Shown: positions 11,159-22,958 of the stretch, in pieces
Layout: the number at the start of each line of letters is the position of its first letter
Numbering within the stretch: position 1 is the stretch's first letter
Origin: Laetiporus sulphureus 93-53
Lineage: Eukaryota; Basidiomycota; Agaricomycetes; Polyporales; Laetiporaceae
NCBI RefSeq assembly: GCF_001632365.1
Contig: NW_024468518.1
Span: 600,199-664,198 of the forward strand
Reading direction: 5' to 3'
DNA length: 64,000 bases
The notes under the pieces: model-generated
Databases searched by the model: none
Told to the model about the DNA's origin: nothing
Seen by the model: the letters and a program-made list of their open reading frames with translations, nothing else
Program-made: the position numbers and the translations under genes

Positions 11159-14100
11159 ATGTCAACGACACCTACTGCTCCAGGTATGGTGGTTGAGGAG
11201 GGCAAGCTGCTAAGCGAGGCACTTAGCACTGTCAAGATCCAGACTCAACAGATGAAGAGACATCTGGTGAGTGCGTGCCGGCCCACGCTCTTCTCTTCTG
11301 CCTTGGATCCGACTATGGAGGTTGTCTTATCCAAGTTCTGGGTTATAGGAACAGGACCAACTCATGGACGCGCTCAAGAGTGCGAGTCTGATGCTAGCCG
11401 AGCTGCGCACATCCTCTCTCTCGCCAAAGCAGTACTATGAGCTATGTAAGCCTCTCTGCAAGTTATTCCACATAAACGGCATACTTATTCTACCTCATGT
11501 CATGAAGACATGGCTGTATTCGATGCTCTTCGTCACTTATCCAACTATCTCTACGATGCTCATACCCAAGGCAGACATCATCTAGCCGACCTCTACGAAC
11601 TCGTGCAATACGCCGGAAATATTGTGCCTCGCCTCTATCTCATGATCACCGTCGGCTCAGTCTACATGTCCATTCCTGACGCGCCCGTAAAGGAGATTAT
11701 GAAGGACATGATGGAGATGTCGCGCGGAGTTCTGCATCCTATCAGAGGGCTATTCCTGCGGCACTACCTCAGCGGACAGACGAGAGATCACCTTCCTGTG
11801 GGTAACGACCCAGGGTGCGTACCCGTCATGCGTCTGAAAATTTGTCGTGATTGAGTCTGGTTCTCTGCAGCCCGGGCGGTAACCTACAGGATTCGATAAC
11901 CTTCGTGCTCACCAACTTCATCGAGATGAACAAGCTATGGGTGCGGCTACAGCACCAGGGCCATTCGCGAGACCGCGAGAAACGCGAGATGGAGCGCAAG
12001 GAGCTGCGTATTCTCGTTGGCACCAATCTCGTCCGCCTGAGCCAATTGGACGGCGTCGATCTCGATATGTACCAGCATATCATCCTACCGAGCATTCTGC
12101 AGCAGGTGGTCAGTTGCAAGGATGTGATCGCCCAGGAATACCTCATGGAAGTCGTAATTCAAGTACGCATACCCAACGTTCCCACTATAGCATGGTCTAA
12201 CGTATTGCACAGGTGTTCACAGATGAGTTTCACCTCCACACCTTGGGCCCGTTCCTCTCCGCTACCGCTCAGCTGCACCCCAAGGTGAATATTAAGCAGA
12301 TCGTCATTGCACTGATCGACCGCCTTGCCGCCTATGCTGCTCGGGAAGCGGAGAACGAGGATCCGGAGGAGACAAAACGGGAAGAAGAGGCTGCAGCGAG
12401 ACGACTTGCAGAGAAGGTCAAAATACAGAAGGCCAAGCTGCGACAGAACGGGCATGCGACTCCATCTGTGGAATCTACCACTGCTGTCGATACCGAGTGG
12501 GGCTCTGTACCAGAGACCTCTGTTTTGAGCGCAACCCAGGAGAAGGAGGTCGACGATACGTCGACGACAGTGCATGGTACGGAGGAGACGGACGGCGAGA
12601 GGAGCCCCTCGGAGAAGGGCAAGGAGAAGGAACAGCCAGAGTCGCACGTGCGCAAGTTCCGAGGCGTGCCTGAGGACGTGAAGCTGTTCGAGATATTCTG
12701 GCAGCAGATCGTGGAGCTTATCAAGGTGTGTGGGCAGCTTCACGCAGGAATGCCGAGCGTTGACCGTCTATCCAGGCGCGGCCCGACTTGTCAATACAGG
12801 ACATCACCGCGCTGCTGGTGTCTCTCACCAATCTGTCGCTTAGCTGTTATCCAGACCGACTAGAATATGTCGATCAGGTACTTGCGTATGCTCACGACAA
12901 GATCAAAGACTTCACTGACAGGTGAGTGGAGTGGAGATGTTGTGAGAGACTGTAGCCTGATTGCCCGAGTGTAGCCCGGACTTGCATTCTCCACAAACCA
13001 TTGCCAATCTCGCATCCCTACTCGCGGCCCCGATCAACTCCTACCAATCCGTTTTGACCCTTCTGGCGCTGCAACAATACCAGCCTCTCCTTGCACAACA
13101 ATCGTTCACTACGCGACGCTCCCTCGCACATGCGTTGATCTCGTCGGTGCTGAAGAACGAGACGATCATCGAGACGCCGGAGGACGTGAATGGCATTTTG
13201 GAACTATGTCACGTTCTCATAAGGGATCAAACGGACTCTGGAAGCGCATCACAGGGCGGGAAGGAACTGCGGAGAGGGCCATATTACCAGGAGATGGCGG
13301 AGATGGCGGAGGAGCAAGGTTGGATGGCGCGTATGGTGCATTTGTTCAGAGCCGAGTCGCTCGACGTGCAATACGAGGTGAGCACAAGATCGTTTTGCAA
13401 TGTGTGAGCCTACTGATGCTGGTTTGTACATAGCTCTTGCAAACGGCCCGCAGGCATTTTGAGACAGGTGGTGAACGCATGCGCTTCACATACCCTGCTC
13501 TCATCACTGCTACCATCAAGCTCTGCCGACGATATAAAAACCGAGAACTCTTAGTACGTGCATGTTCTCTCAGACGTTGCGGGAGGCTCACAGACCGAAC
13601 AGGAGGAAGACTGGCAGGGCAAAGTGTCCACAATCATGAAGTCCGTAAGACAGCTTATCTTCCTTCTCACGCAGCAAGTAGAGGCGCCATCAATAGCACT
13701 CCGGCTGCACTTGCTCGCGGCGCAGATATCCGACGAATGCGGATTCGAAGACCTAGCGTACGATTTTTACGTGCAGGCGCTGTCAGTATACGAAGATAAC
13801 ATCTCAGAGAGCCGGGCACAACTGCAAGCGATCACATTGATCATCGGTACACTGCAGGGCGCGAAGATCTTCAGCGTGGAGAATTATGACACGCTCATCT
13901 CGAAAGCTGCGCTGCATGGTGCGCGACTGCTGAAGAAGCCGCACCAGGCTGCAGCGGTGAACCTAGCCAGTCATATGTTCTGGCAGGACATTCCTTCAGA
14001 TGAGGAGAGCTCTGCTGTTGCCGTGAAGGAACCCGAGAAGGACGCCTCGCAGAACGAGAAGATCGACGGGTTGGACAACACTGCAAAAGCGGTATGTCAT

Positions 14101-14625
14101 GCATGTCTTTTCTCTGTGAGTTTTCGTCTGATGATACGTAATATCACAGTACCCGCACCAAGATAGCAGGCGTGTGCTAGAGTGCCTACAAAAAGCGCTG
14201 CGCATTGCCAGCTCTGCTATCGAGGAGATTGTCACTGTGCAGCTGTACTGCGATACACTCGACCAGTATCTCTATTATCTCGACCGGGGTTCACCTGCAG
14301 TGAGTTGTCTGCTACGAAAGGGAACTTTTATTGAATATCTTTCCAGGTGACGCCCAAGTTTGTTAACGGTCTTGTCGACCTCATTACCGGGTCGATCGAC
14401 AACGTCTCGTCGCCAGACGTGCACCCATCCCAGCGCGCACCACCTGGCTTGCTCGAAGGCGTGCAAACGCCGGATATGATTACGCGACACTTCCGCAACA
14501 CGCTCATGTACATCCAGTCAAAGAAGAATGCAGCTGAAACCGCTGCAGAGAACGGGACGGCCACGTCGCGGTGGGAGGATGTGGATGTGATTGGTGCGTG
14601 TCTGAAGATGGGGATTGCCCGGTAG
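11159..14625 (+). CDS. VPS35: Retromer subunit VPS35
   Basis: Core cargo-recognition subunit of retromer, which recycles receptors from endosomes to the Golgi. The start at 11159 gives an acidic N-terminus, then [21 protein letters not shown] and [20 protein letters not shown], joined after an intron to YYELY-type sequence and [12 protein letters not shown]. The highly conserved [14 protein letters not shown] block lies near 11620-11670 and carries the region that binds VPS26/RAB7 in other species. The GLFLRHYL segment, the [24 protein letters not shown] block and the C-terminal alpha-solenoid ([19 protein letters not shown]-type helices from 12961) follow in order. A charged, low-complexity insert (12340-12650) sits in the middle, where fungal VPS35 proteins vary. 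About ten exons; stop at 14625. Full length, no defects seen. Confidence 0.95.
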
Positions 14626-15574
14626 TAGGTGGTTGCGGACTTGCTGCGGGTGCTACACTCCTCTTGTTCTTTATTTATACTGTTTTAACTGCATCTCTGG
14701 AATTTCTACTGTAACTCTTAGGCTACCTGAATAACAACGAGACGCGTACGTGGAGTGTCAGCGCCCCGATCGTGTTCTAAGTTGAAGTTGGTTGATTTGG
14801 GTTCGCCTTTGACCTCCACCATCACGGTCTTGAACTTCTCTTGAGACTTTTCAAGTGCAGACTCTCATAGATCTCATTCTCCCTCGTCAAATCATGTCAT
14901 GAGCATGATGAGTGTCGCACGCATTAATGCATGGTTTATGATGAAATGAGGTGATTCGTGATACGATCAGCCAGAAACGCTGTTGCCGCTGGTGATTACA
15001 GCGGGACAAGCCAAGCGGCCAGCGCCATCAGGTTCGGATGCTGAAGTTCAGACCTTAGTGAATCCCGCTCCACAAGCGAGCCAGGGCTACCCACAAGACT
15101 CATTGCAAACGTGATGAAGGACAGTTCTCATTCGCCACAGTGCAGGAAGCTCTCACCAACGACATTCTACTCGTAAGAAACCACATCATACAAGTTGTGC
15201 TGATGAGTGAGAAACTTCCAATTACAACTAGCAATGTGACAACGGCTCACGACGACTCATGATATCGTAGGCGGCCTGTCCTTGCAGCGCAATTTCACCT
15301 CCAGTCTAGAACAGGCACTTTGCCGTCACCCATGCTTAGCTACGCTTCTTCATCAAATTCATCTGCTGCAGAGGGTGGCGGAGCCACAGTATGAGCATCC
15401 GCGCAACAGTCTGGACGCATACGGTGCCAGGATCATATTCCTGGGGGAGGGTGTTCTCCTCAATGTTTCTCAGTGTTAAATCGCATCAAAAATCGGCATT
15501 GCGAGAGTTTCCTTTGGCTAGTGTCTCGGTATCCGCGCAAGATTAGCGCTTGGTTTCGTTCGCGCGTTTTCGTC
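14626..15574. other. Convergent spacer after VPS35
   Basis: Holds the 3' ends of VPS35 and the F-box gene, plus about 800 bases with no recognisable gene. The longest open frame (15282-15479, plus) is not family-like. Confidence 0.5.
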
Positions 15575-17182
15575 TCATCTGATTGACCAGGGCCAGTATA
15601 CGTGTCCCTTGTCAGCGAAGCATATGTCCGGAAGCGTCATCGAGGGAGAAGCGCCTGCGCGCGATATCTTAATTGAGGGTGGAGACCGGATTTCCAACAG
15701 TGCTCGCTGGCTTGTATTCAGAGGCGTGCCAATCAGGAGCTGCTGGACCGGGTAGCCGTGCAACCTGCGAGACTCTAAAGTATATACGAGGGCGTCTGGA
15801 TGTGATGGCCGATCGATGAGCCGGATCGTGCTAAGATGAGGACATAGTGGCGAAAGTGATACGTCCACAGGCGCCGCTAACAATTGAAAGACGCATGGCT
15901 CCACGTTGTTACAGGCGTCATTTATGACCACGCTGTTCAGCGAAGGAAGCCCACGAAACAGTGGTTCGAGATCGTTGTCGCGAAACTGCCAGCGGTCCAT
16001 CCAGAGCTCCGTAATACAAGCCGCAGGAAGCAGGCTTAGGAGGGACTCTACCCATCCATTGCGCCGCTGAGCGACGGCCAACGACGGCTCCACCTGCCAA
16101 TCGACGCGGAACGCAGACGAAGAGCTTGCCGCAGTGACGGAGAATGCGATGATACCATCCGCATCGGTGATGGCGAGCGACAGCCGTGTGAGCCCTGCGA
16201 GCAGAGGAAGAGCGCTCATCCACTCGGAGCGTAAGAAAGCGAGGTCGGAGATGGGCCTGCGCTCGATGTCGAAAAGGTACAGCGCCATGGATGTGGGGAG
16301 GCGCGCCGAGGAGAGAAAGTTCGACGCGAATGCGGCGGGAACGTCACCGATGGTGAGACGGCGAAGGCGCGGGAAGTTCACGACTGGGAGGTCGGCATCT
16401 GCGCCCCTGCGCCTGAGAAGGTAAACGAGGGTAAGATCTTCCAGGTTGGGAGTGCCCGAGAGGAACTCAAAGAGGCTTCCTAGGGTCCCAACGAATTGGT
16501 GGGTGATGGATAGGCACGTGAGTGTTGAGAAGCGATTTGCGGGAAGCCATGGCACGGACTGAAGAATCAATGTCCTGAGGAGCGGCGCGTGGTCCTGGAA
16601 GAGCACAGGCTGTGTGACCTTGGTCGGGACGGACGGGTTTATATGGGAGAGTTTGAGCACGAGCACTTCCAGCCGCTCCGCGGGGAACTGCAAACAGCTC
16701 AAGACGCTGTTGTCGTCTTCAATGCGCGTCGTGTGGCCGTACAAGGACCGGATGCGGTACCCATCGGTATGCAGAGCATGCCAGATCGCCTGATCGGGCG
16801 GAAGCTGGGTACAAAGATCGAGTGGGATATCCCGAGAGCGTCCTAGGCGCATGAAAATTGCCAGCGGATGGGAGGCAGCTGAGATGGAGGACCAGAGCTG
16901 CGGCAATGTCAATGCCACCGCTCGCCAATGGCGGCAGACATGCGATAATGCTAATGAGACTTGGATGGATTGCGAGAAGCATAGCCATGTGTGTTCTTTC
17001 GTTTCGTACGCAGAAGAACAAAAGAAGGAAAGTAGACATGTAAAAATCTCTCCGAGGAGCTCTGGCGGGAGACGGTTGATCTGAGCGATCCCTGCGACTG
17101 GTCTTATAGGGCTGGAAGGATTGAATACTGTGTCATGTCCCAGAGACTGCGAATGAATGCTGCTTGAGCAATCAGCATACAT
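15575..17182 (-). CDS. F-box protein, intronless
   Basis: Single-exon frame of 535 residues. Residues about 35-80 form an F-box (INRLPPELLGEIFTCLL, later LSHVCRHWRAVALTLPQLWSSI), which binds Skp1 in SCF ubiquitin ligases. The remainder is an irregular leucine-rich region (LEDLTLVYLL, LTRLSLAI, ITELWMDRW, LNSVVINDA), as in the very large agaricomycete F-box/LRR family, and would present a substrate; which one is unknown. The lack of introns contrasts with its neighbours and is common in this family. The start was chosen as the first methionine in frame; a slightly later one would not affect the F-box. Confidence 0.85.
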   Translation of the reverse strand: MYADCSSSIHSQSLGHDTVFNPSSPIRPVAGIAQINRLPPELLGEIFTCLLSFFCSSAYETKEHTWLCFSQSIQVSLALSHVCRHWRAVALTLPQLWSSISAASHPLAIFMRLGRSRDIPLDLCTQLPPDQAIWHALHTDGYRIRSLYGHTTRIEDDNSVLSCLQFPAERLEVLVLKLSHINPSVPTKVTQPVLFQDHAPLLRTLILQSVPWLPANRFSTLTCLSITHQFVGTLGSLFEFLSGTPNLEDLTLVYLLRRRGADADLPVVNFPRLRRLTIGDVPAAFASNFLSSARLPTSMALYLFDIERRPISDLAFLRSEWMSALPLLAGLTRLSLAITDADGIIAFSVTAASSSSAFRVDWQVEPSLAVAQRRNGWVESLLSLLPAACITELWMDRWQFRDNDLEPLFRGLPSLNSVVINDACNNVEPCVFQLLAAPVDVSLSPLCPHLSTIRLIDRPSHPDALVYTLESRRLHGYPVQQLLIGTPLNTSQRALLEIRSPPSIKISRAGASPSMTLPDICFADKGHVYWPWSIR

Positions 17183-18141
17183 AAATATGATGACTTACAA
17201 ATTGGAGGGGCGTGCTGGAATTCCGCGTTGACATGAATTTTTGATACGCTTCAAGGTATGAGCTGCACGCACCTCGTGTGACTAGATGCACATGTTCCCT
17301 GTGGGAGAACATCCGCACAGCTCGTAACTAACATGGGTGCTGTGATACCCATAAGTCGGGAAAGCTGATCAATGAGCGGGATTCCCGAACTGTATATTTA
17401 TAGCTGGGGACGCTTCGGGCGCTGTAGATTCGCTGATCTCAGAGACTTCATCGATTGCGTGATAGCTTGGACAAGCAGAGCATTCCTGATCCTCGGCTAA
17501 TGCAATGGCGTGAGGATCGGACAGCGGTAAAGTTGCTTCCGACCATTTGATGTCAAGCACGAAAGAGAGAGCAATTGAAGAGCCAAACTGCGTAATGAAC
17601 ATTAATGTTAGCGTTGCCATTGGAGGTCGCCATCAAGTAAATGGGGATCTCGCTCGTCGGCGAAAGGACCGCTTTGACATGTTCAACTGTGATAGCGTGG
17701 CCCACCGCGAGAAACGATCGGCTGTCTCCGTGAGCATGTATGCTGCCTCGTGGCAGTATCCTGCCTCTTTTCTCTCCCTCACAATTTCACTGCAGTTGTC
17801 ATTCCATCTACAAAGGCATGGGGATAATGGATCTCCTTCAAAGGATAATAGGGGTTTCAGTAGGGGTTGCATGTGAAACCATGGCACTGCATGGATTACG
17901 AAGTATGGTGTCCGACTTGAGTGGTGCATTATCCGCTTTCAACGCTTCTTGGAGGGCCTCTTGGAAGGCTGCTCGAAAAGCTTTATATACTGCTGAATGC
18001 ATTCGACGCCTCCCGCCCCTTCAGACTAGCATCCCCCCAGTAAATAGTATCATCCAAACCCTTATGTCTTATGCTTATGCATCTATCTAGGGAGCAACCC
18101 CCACACCCTATATCTGGACAGTTACTGCCTACGACCGCAAC
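17183..18141. other. Region with two weak open frames
   Basis: A minus frame at 17369-17620 (83 codons: one hydrophobic stretch, then an acidic tail) and a plus frame whose last 90 codons (about 17820-18090) are amphipathic and end at 18090. Either might be a short exon, but neither has family support. Otherwise spacer. Confidence 0.3.
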
Positions 18142-19097
18142 ATGGCATACTGGGTATGGCACAACGCCGATGCATGGATGAGGGACTGTAGCAGGCCGTT
18201 TCCTTCACTCAAGTTCCACATCGGATACCCTCTCTTTTGGTTCCGTGGACGGCTAGTCCCTGTAAAGCAGACAAGCCATATGTCTCTTCCATCTGCTCCA
18301 CCAACCCCAACGACAACTGAGCCCTCCATAAACGAGTCAAATTTCCATCTCGCAATATTAATTGGTGCGGGTCTGGGTGTGGCGGCAGTGGTGATGGGAA
18401 TCCGGGCGCGGCGTATGTTGGGATCACGCTCAGCCCGGGTGGGACAAGTTGCTGTCTATTATCGTGCACGAACACCGAGTCCGACGGAGTGCTCCCGCTC
18501 GCCGTCAATACCGCCTGGACGCTTTCGTGCAGTGTCTCTTCAGGTCGTGCAATATCCTCCACCAAAACCGAGGGATCCCGAGGAAGTCCAAGACAAGTAC
18601 ATGAGACTCAAGCGAGAGATTTTTGAGCTCGAAGAAGTGAGTTAATCGCGCCCTCGAACATGTGAATGGATCTGCATTCGATAAATTGTCTCACTGACGA
18701 ATGTTCACCTCGTTTGCGATCTGCGCTGGCTATAGAAATACAAAGAGATCCTCATGGAGCTCAAGACTTCAGACGAACAAAATGAAAAATGGAGATCAGA
18801 GCAAGCGTGGGTATTCTAACATGCACCCTTTGATCGTGTAGCCTGATTGGAGGTCCTGCCAGTTTGCTGCTTGATCAAATTGCGGAACTCGAGTGCAATC
18901 CCCAGGTCAATCCCGGAGCACCCATCCCTGCACCTCTATTTTCTGCCCATAAACACCTCGTCAACAACCTCCGACAAGCCATCGACGAGGTTGAGCACGA
19001 AGATCCCGACATCGACCCCCTCGTCCTCTCGCGCTCCGAATCGCCTGTTTCACCGCTTGATCCTTCCGAGGATGACTTTCTGCCACGTCAGTACTAG
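18142..19097 (+). CDS. Single-pass membrane protein with coiled coil, unknown function
   Basis: Not recognised as a named family. Three exons fit well: 18142 to the GTGAGT after ELEE (about 18640), a short exon reading KYKEILMELKTSDEQNEKW, and a last exon starting LIGGPASLLLDQIAEL and ending at 19097. The protein has a Ser/Thr/Pro-rich stretch, one helix with LAILIGAGLGVAAVVMGI, a basic stop-transfer cluster (RARRML), a proline-rich linker, then a heptad-like charged region (YMRLKREIFELEE joined to KYKEILMEL) and an acidic tail. This suggests a single-pass protein with a cytoplasmic coiled coil. The start is uncertain; a methionine 46 codons in (MSLPSAPPTP) would also make a good N-terminus. 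Confidence 0.6.
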
Positions 19098-19962
19098 CAG
19101 CCACCACCGCTTCCCCCTCCATCACAGTCAGAGATGTAGTTAGCCCTGCGCGCGTCTCCATCACTGCTGCGGATGCCATCATCCCCGCGGGGTTCCTCGT
19201 CTACTCGCCCAGGACAATTGCCTAAGGAACAACGTGATTGCCGTGCGCCATCTCTACAGATACAGCCTACGCTCCCTCCTTCTGGCCTGTCGGCCTCTTG
19301 CCAAGGAAACGCTCACTCGTGATGCCTTCCCAAGCTGGCTCTCGTCTTACTGTCGTGACAACCCTTTCCCATTGCACTCGCACATACTACTCAAGAATGC
19401 GTCAGCTTCTACAATAGTCCTGCCAGCCATCGTTTGGACCAAATATCGTCAATCTTCTCATCGTTTCGCCTCAATGTCGTCTTTGTCCTTATTATAACAC
19501 TTCTCGTCTTCAAGCCAGCCGCACGGTTCGTTCTTCAGCAATTCAAGCCGCCGTTGTTACATCCAGTACTGCCATGCGCCAGCAAATCAATCCTCTATCG
19601 TCGACGACGATTGATGTCCCACCAGCCTACGCAAGCCTATGTACCCTCGCAACTACCATATGTCCCGCCTGCGATATATGCCCACTAGGGTCTCTTAAGC
19701 CGATTAGTGCAAAAAGTATGCGTGTCTCAGTGCTACCCTGATAATAAAGCTGCTAACTCCTTCTCCCCTGCCGCAGGATTACATCAAGGCTGATGTGACC
19801 ATAACGTCACTGTTGCCGGCCTGTGTGTTTGAAGCACTGCGCTGTGTGTCTTTCACACAATCCCATCAAGAGCGAGGTCCCCAGCGCGATTCCTCCCTCA
19901 TGCGCCTCATCGTCAAAGTCCAGATCACCGGTCGACGTGCCTTAATCACTGAGACATTTTCA
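19098..19962. other. Ser/Thr/Pro-coding-like spacer
   Basis: Low-complexity, pyrimidine-rich DNA whose frames read as Ser/Thr/Pro-rich peptides in more than one phase. No start, domain or consistent splicing could be defined. It may be 3' sequence of the coiled-coil gene or decayed sequence. Confidence 0.35.
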
Positions 19963-20720
19963 CGCAAGGTGGCACCTCTTACGCAAGTTGCGAGTATCGG
20001 TTTGCACGCACTTTCACTAGATTGACCTTCATCTGCCACAACAAGACTGCCTGGCAAGTAGCGCCTCTCGCGTACATGACGCGGAAGTTGAGGCTCTTAT
20101 GCCTGTCGCTAGTTTTCAATGTGCAAGTCGAAGTCATCAAAGTGGAATATGATAGCAAACGACGCACTTCAAGATCTAGCTGTTCTCATACACCTCTAGG
20201 ATGACCCGATGCTAGCTCCAGCTCCAGAACTATGCCAGGACGCTGCGCCGCAAGGTAGCGCCTTTCGCCTCGATTGTGACTCGAGAGTCGAAGCTCTTTG
20301 CCACATTTCCTGCATGAACCCGATATTGTCAGCCGCGGACTAGCAAATTGGATCAGATCATCGAATGAAGTCCATACCCTCCAAATGCTTAGAACACCCT
20401 CACCCAAGGATATTTCGCATCGTTAATCGACTACGCACGTGAATACAAGACATCACGCAGCAAGGTAGCGCCTCTCGCGTCTGACGCGGGAGTTGAGGCT
20501 CTTACGCCGCTGCGAGTCTGCCAGATAACACGTTGCGAGGTGGCGCCTCCCGCATTCTTGACGCGGGAGTTGATGCTCCTACACACGTTGTGATTCTGGC
20601 GCTCACGCACATTTCACCTTCAGTCGACAATCATCATGCTTTACGAGACTATTGCGCTGCAGGTAGCGCCTCACAGTTCATCAGGGCGCGAGTTGAGGCT
20701 CTTCGCAGGTCGTGTATTCC
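19963..20720 (+). repeat. Degenerate tandem hairpin repeats
   Basis: At least six diverged copies of a module that reads GGTAGCGCCTCTCGCGTC, a short loop, then GACGCGGGAGTTGAGGCTCT. Copies lie at about 19963-20000 (half copy), 20053-20112, 20248-20312, 20457-20520, 20531-20598 and 20653-20720. The two halves are imperfect inverted complements (GCGCCTC..CGCGTC against GACGCGGGAG..GAGGCTC), so each copy can fold into a hairpin. Sequence between some copies (CGCACATTTCAC..TCATCATG) is also shared, giving a unit of roughly 75-210 bases. No coding frame is maintained. It could be an old minisatellite or a cluster of miniature elements. Confidence 0.7.
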
Positions 20721-21579
20721 TCGTATAGAATGGCTACTCATCGCGGACATCGTCAAGGGGGATGACAAGCAATGTGGACTTTCGCCACACGGTTGCAGGG
20801 ATCAACAGCATCATGTGCATGGAGTGGGCTCTGTTACTGCGGGTTTTGGTACTGAGAGGAATTCCCATCATTCCAACAACAGCTGTTAATCAGTGTGGTG
20901 AGCAGTTTCTATACTTTTGAGTGATTCATTTAGCGACTAGTCGCGAGGGCTTTGCATTAGCTCATAAATTCAAGGCTGGCAGGTGGGCTCTTGTGAATTT
21001 CGCGTCTCTCTCAACTCGACGAATTCGCGGGACAGTGGCTGGTGGTCGGTATCGTGAGCAATGTCACCATTTTAGAGCCCATAACCCGTTGTTGATGTGT
21101 TCGTCAGGTGAAATGTTATTCTCATGTGCATGTAGGCGGGCTTATGCGCTGTTCGCGGACCTCGTGTCTCGTGGTTCAGCGACTTCGTCGACTAGCGGCT
21201 GGTATGTTGTGTGGTGCGTCATTTCGTTATCCAAACACGGTTGTTGTCGCTGACTGGCTCCGAAGGCATGACATCTTGTCAATCTTGGCGGCGGTTCTCT
21301 CATCGACAGCACCCTCGCGTCACATCATTGCATCTCTACCTCATAACTTGCTTCTGCTATCTCTGCGCTCTGCTCACCATGCTTTCTCATCATCCTGGTC
21401 TCGCGCTCTTGCATCGTCCTGATCTCGTGTGCTCTCATCATCATGCTCTTGCACTCTCCTCTCATCCAGCTGTTGTGCTCTCGTCTATGCTCTCGGCTAT
21501 CGCGCTTTCGGTCTCTTTTCATATGCAATCGCGCTCTCTGTCTATCCCTCATATTTATCCGCTCTAGAATCGTTCAGCC
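20721..21579. other. Spacer with CTCTCGCGCTC-like low complexity
   Basis: No gene seen. From about 21350 to 21560 the DNA is a pyrimidine-rich, irregular repeat of CTCTCGCGCTCTTGC- and CTCTCATC-like words. It bridges the hairpin repeats and the next repeat block. Confidence 0.5.
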
Positions 21580-21965
21580 CGGGAATCTAGAGTGTGCAAC
21601 ATGGAAATGCAGACGTTCCAGCTTCGGATGCCCTGGACGCAGGGAATATGAAGCACATCGCGGAACGTCGACCATTCGACTTTGGATACCCCGGACGAAG
21701 GGAATTCAGAGGCGGATGAGAAACGATAAACATTTGCTTCAGAGGACCCTGCACAGGGGAATCTGGGGCACCGGAATGTATCTATGTCATGCTGTGGTGA
21801 CCCCGGACGCGGGGATCCAGGCAGGGCAGGGAATATCCCAGCTCTGGAAGTCCTGGACGGGTTGTCCAGGGCAGGTTCTCCAGGGTATCCCGAACAGACG
21901 GGGGTCCGAAGGGGGGGGTCGTGGTGTGTGGATGTGGAGGGTAATGTCAAGAGGGTGTTAAGGGC
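21580..21965 (+). repeat. CCCC-GGACG-GGGG palindromic repeats
   Basis: Five or more diverged units about 50-65 bases apart, each centred on a small palindrome such as CCCTGGACGCAGGG, CCCCGGACGAAGGG, CCCTGCACAGGGG or CCCCGGACGCGGGG, followed by GAAT and an AACGT-type word. The units degrade rightward into CCTGGACGG..CCAGG variants, and a G-run follows (about 21908-21917). No coding frame. Confidence 0.65.
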
Positions 21966-22080
21966 AACTGGCGGAACCAAGGGTTCCGGGGTTTCTGTTT
22001 CTTTTTTTCTGTTTCTTTCTCTATTCTCGGTGACTTTGCTTACGTTTTCCCCCGCAGCTCCTCAAGCTCAAGGTCCAGCG

Positions 22081-22440
22081 TAGTGTAGTTGTAGTGTAGT
22101 TGTAGTATAGGAATCAAGATACGCACCATTAGTATAGATTATTGTAGCATTATGATAGATAGCACTATCGCCGTAGCGTATTGTACTTCGTCTCTCGTCT
22201 TATATGTACTGTAACGGTAGCCGCTCTCGTACTATACCCATCGCATAGAATACCCGCTAGACACGATTACCTGCTAGACACGGTAGCCACTAGACACGAT
22301 ACCCATTACGTACTATACCCCGCATGTGTACCCGCTACTGTACTGTACCGTACGCGCATTGCGCCCGCCTCTCGCACTTGTACCGTAGCGTAGCTTACCG
22401 CATAGCTTACTATACTGTAGTGTACGGAATAAATTATACA
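22081..22440 (+). repeat. Low-complexity TAC/GTA-rich block with CTAGACACG triplets
   Basis: Starts with GTAGTGTAGTT words, then three near-identical copies of CTAGACACGRTACCYR (about 22255-22315), then words made of TACTGTAC, CCGTA and GTAGCGTAG. Abundant TAC/GTA pairs make it close to its own reverse complement. No gene. Confidence 0.6.
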
Positions 22441-22958
22441 CGTTGTTAGAGAAGTTCGGCGTGAATTTGTGGGAGTTGCGAAGTGGCCGAGTGGTCAAAA
22501 CCTCGCACGGTCGGAAATATTCCACTTCATGCTTAATGATTTTGAACTTTGAGCCGTTCTTGTGGCGAATAACGGCTCGACTGATTGCATGTTACACTGA
22601 TCGCACGTCGAGGAATTTATGGATGGACTGAAGTTCTTCTGATATGAAGACTGTAACGTTTATATGGGCTTCCGATAATGATGGCAACGGTTGGCGTGTG
22701 TGATAAAATAGCGAACCTCCCTTGTATGATCCCGAATGTTAATGACGTCGTATAGCTGGCCTGAAAAATTCAGATCGATTATCTTGCTGCGTTCCTCAAC
22801 TTTCATGGCTCCCTAAGGGACTCCAAGCTCAAGCCTGGAGAACATAAACACAGACTCACTTGCATGCGTCCGAGTCTCCGCTAGAGCATACATGTCACAA
22901 CATACATCACGCAAGAATACGACATACACGGAACCTGTGACGTCTAAAGTAGAAAGTC
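22441..22958. other. Spacer with a tRNA-like minihelix
   Basis: Contains the 49-base element at 22480-22528 described under findings. Apart from that I see only the 3' flank of VPS27. Confidence 0.45.

Noticed and set aside
19963..20720. CRISPR-like array
   Set aside because: Repeats are diverged, spacing is uneven, spacers are partly shared, and the genome is eukaryotic.
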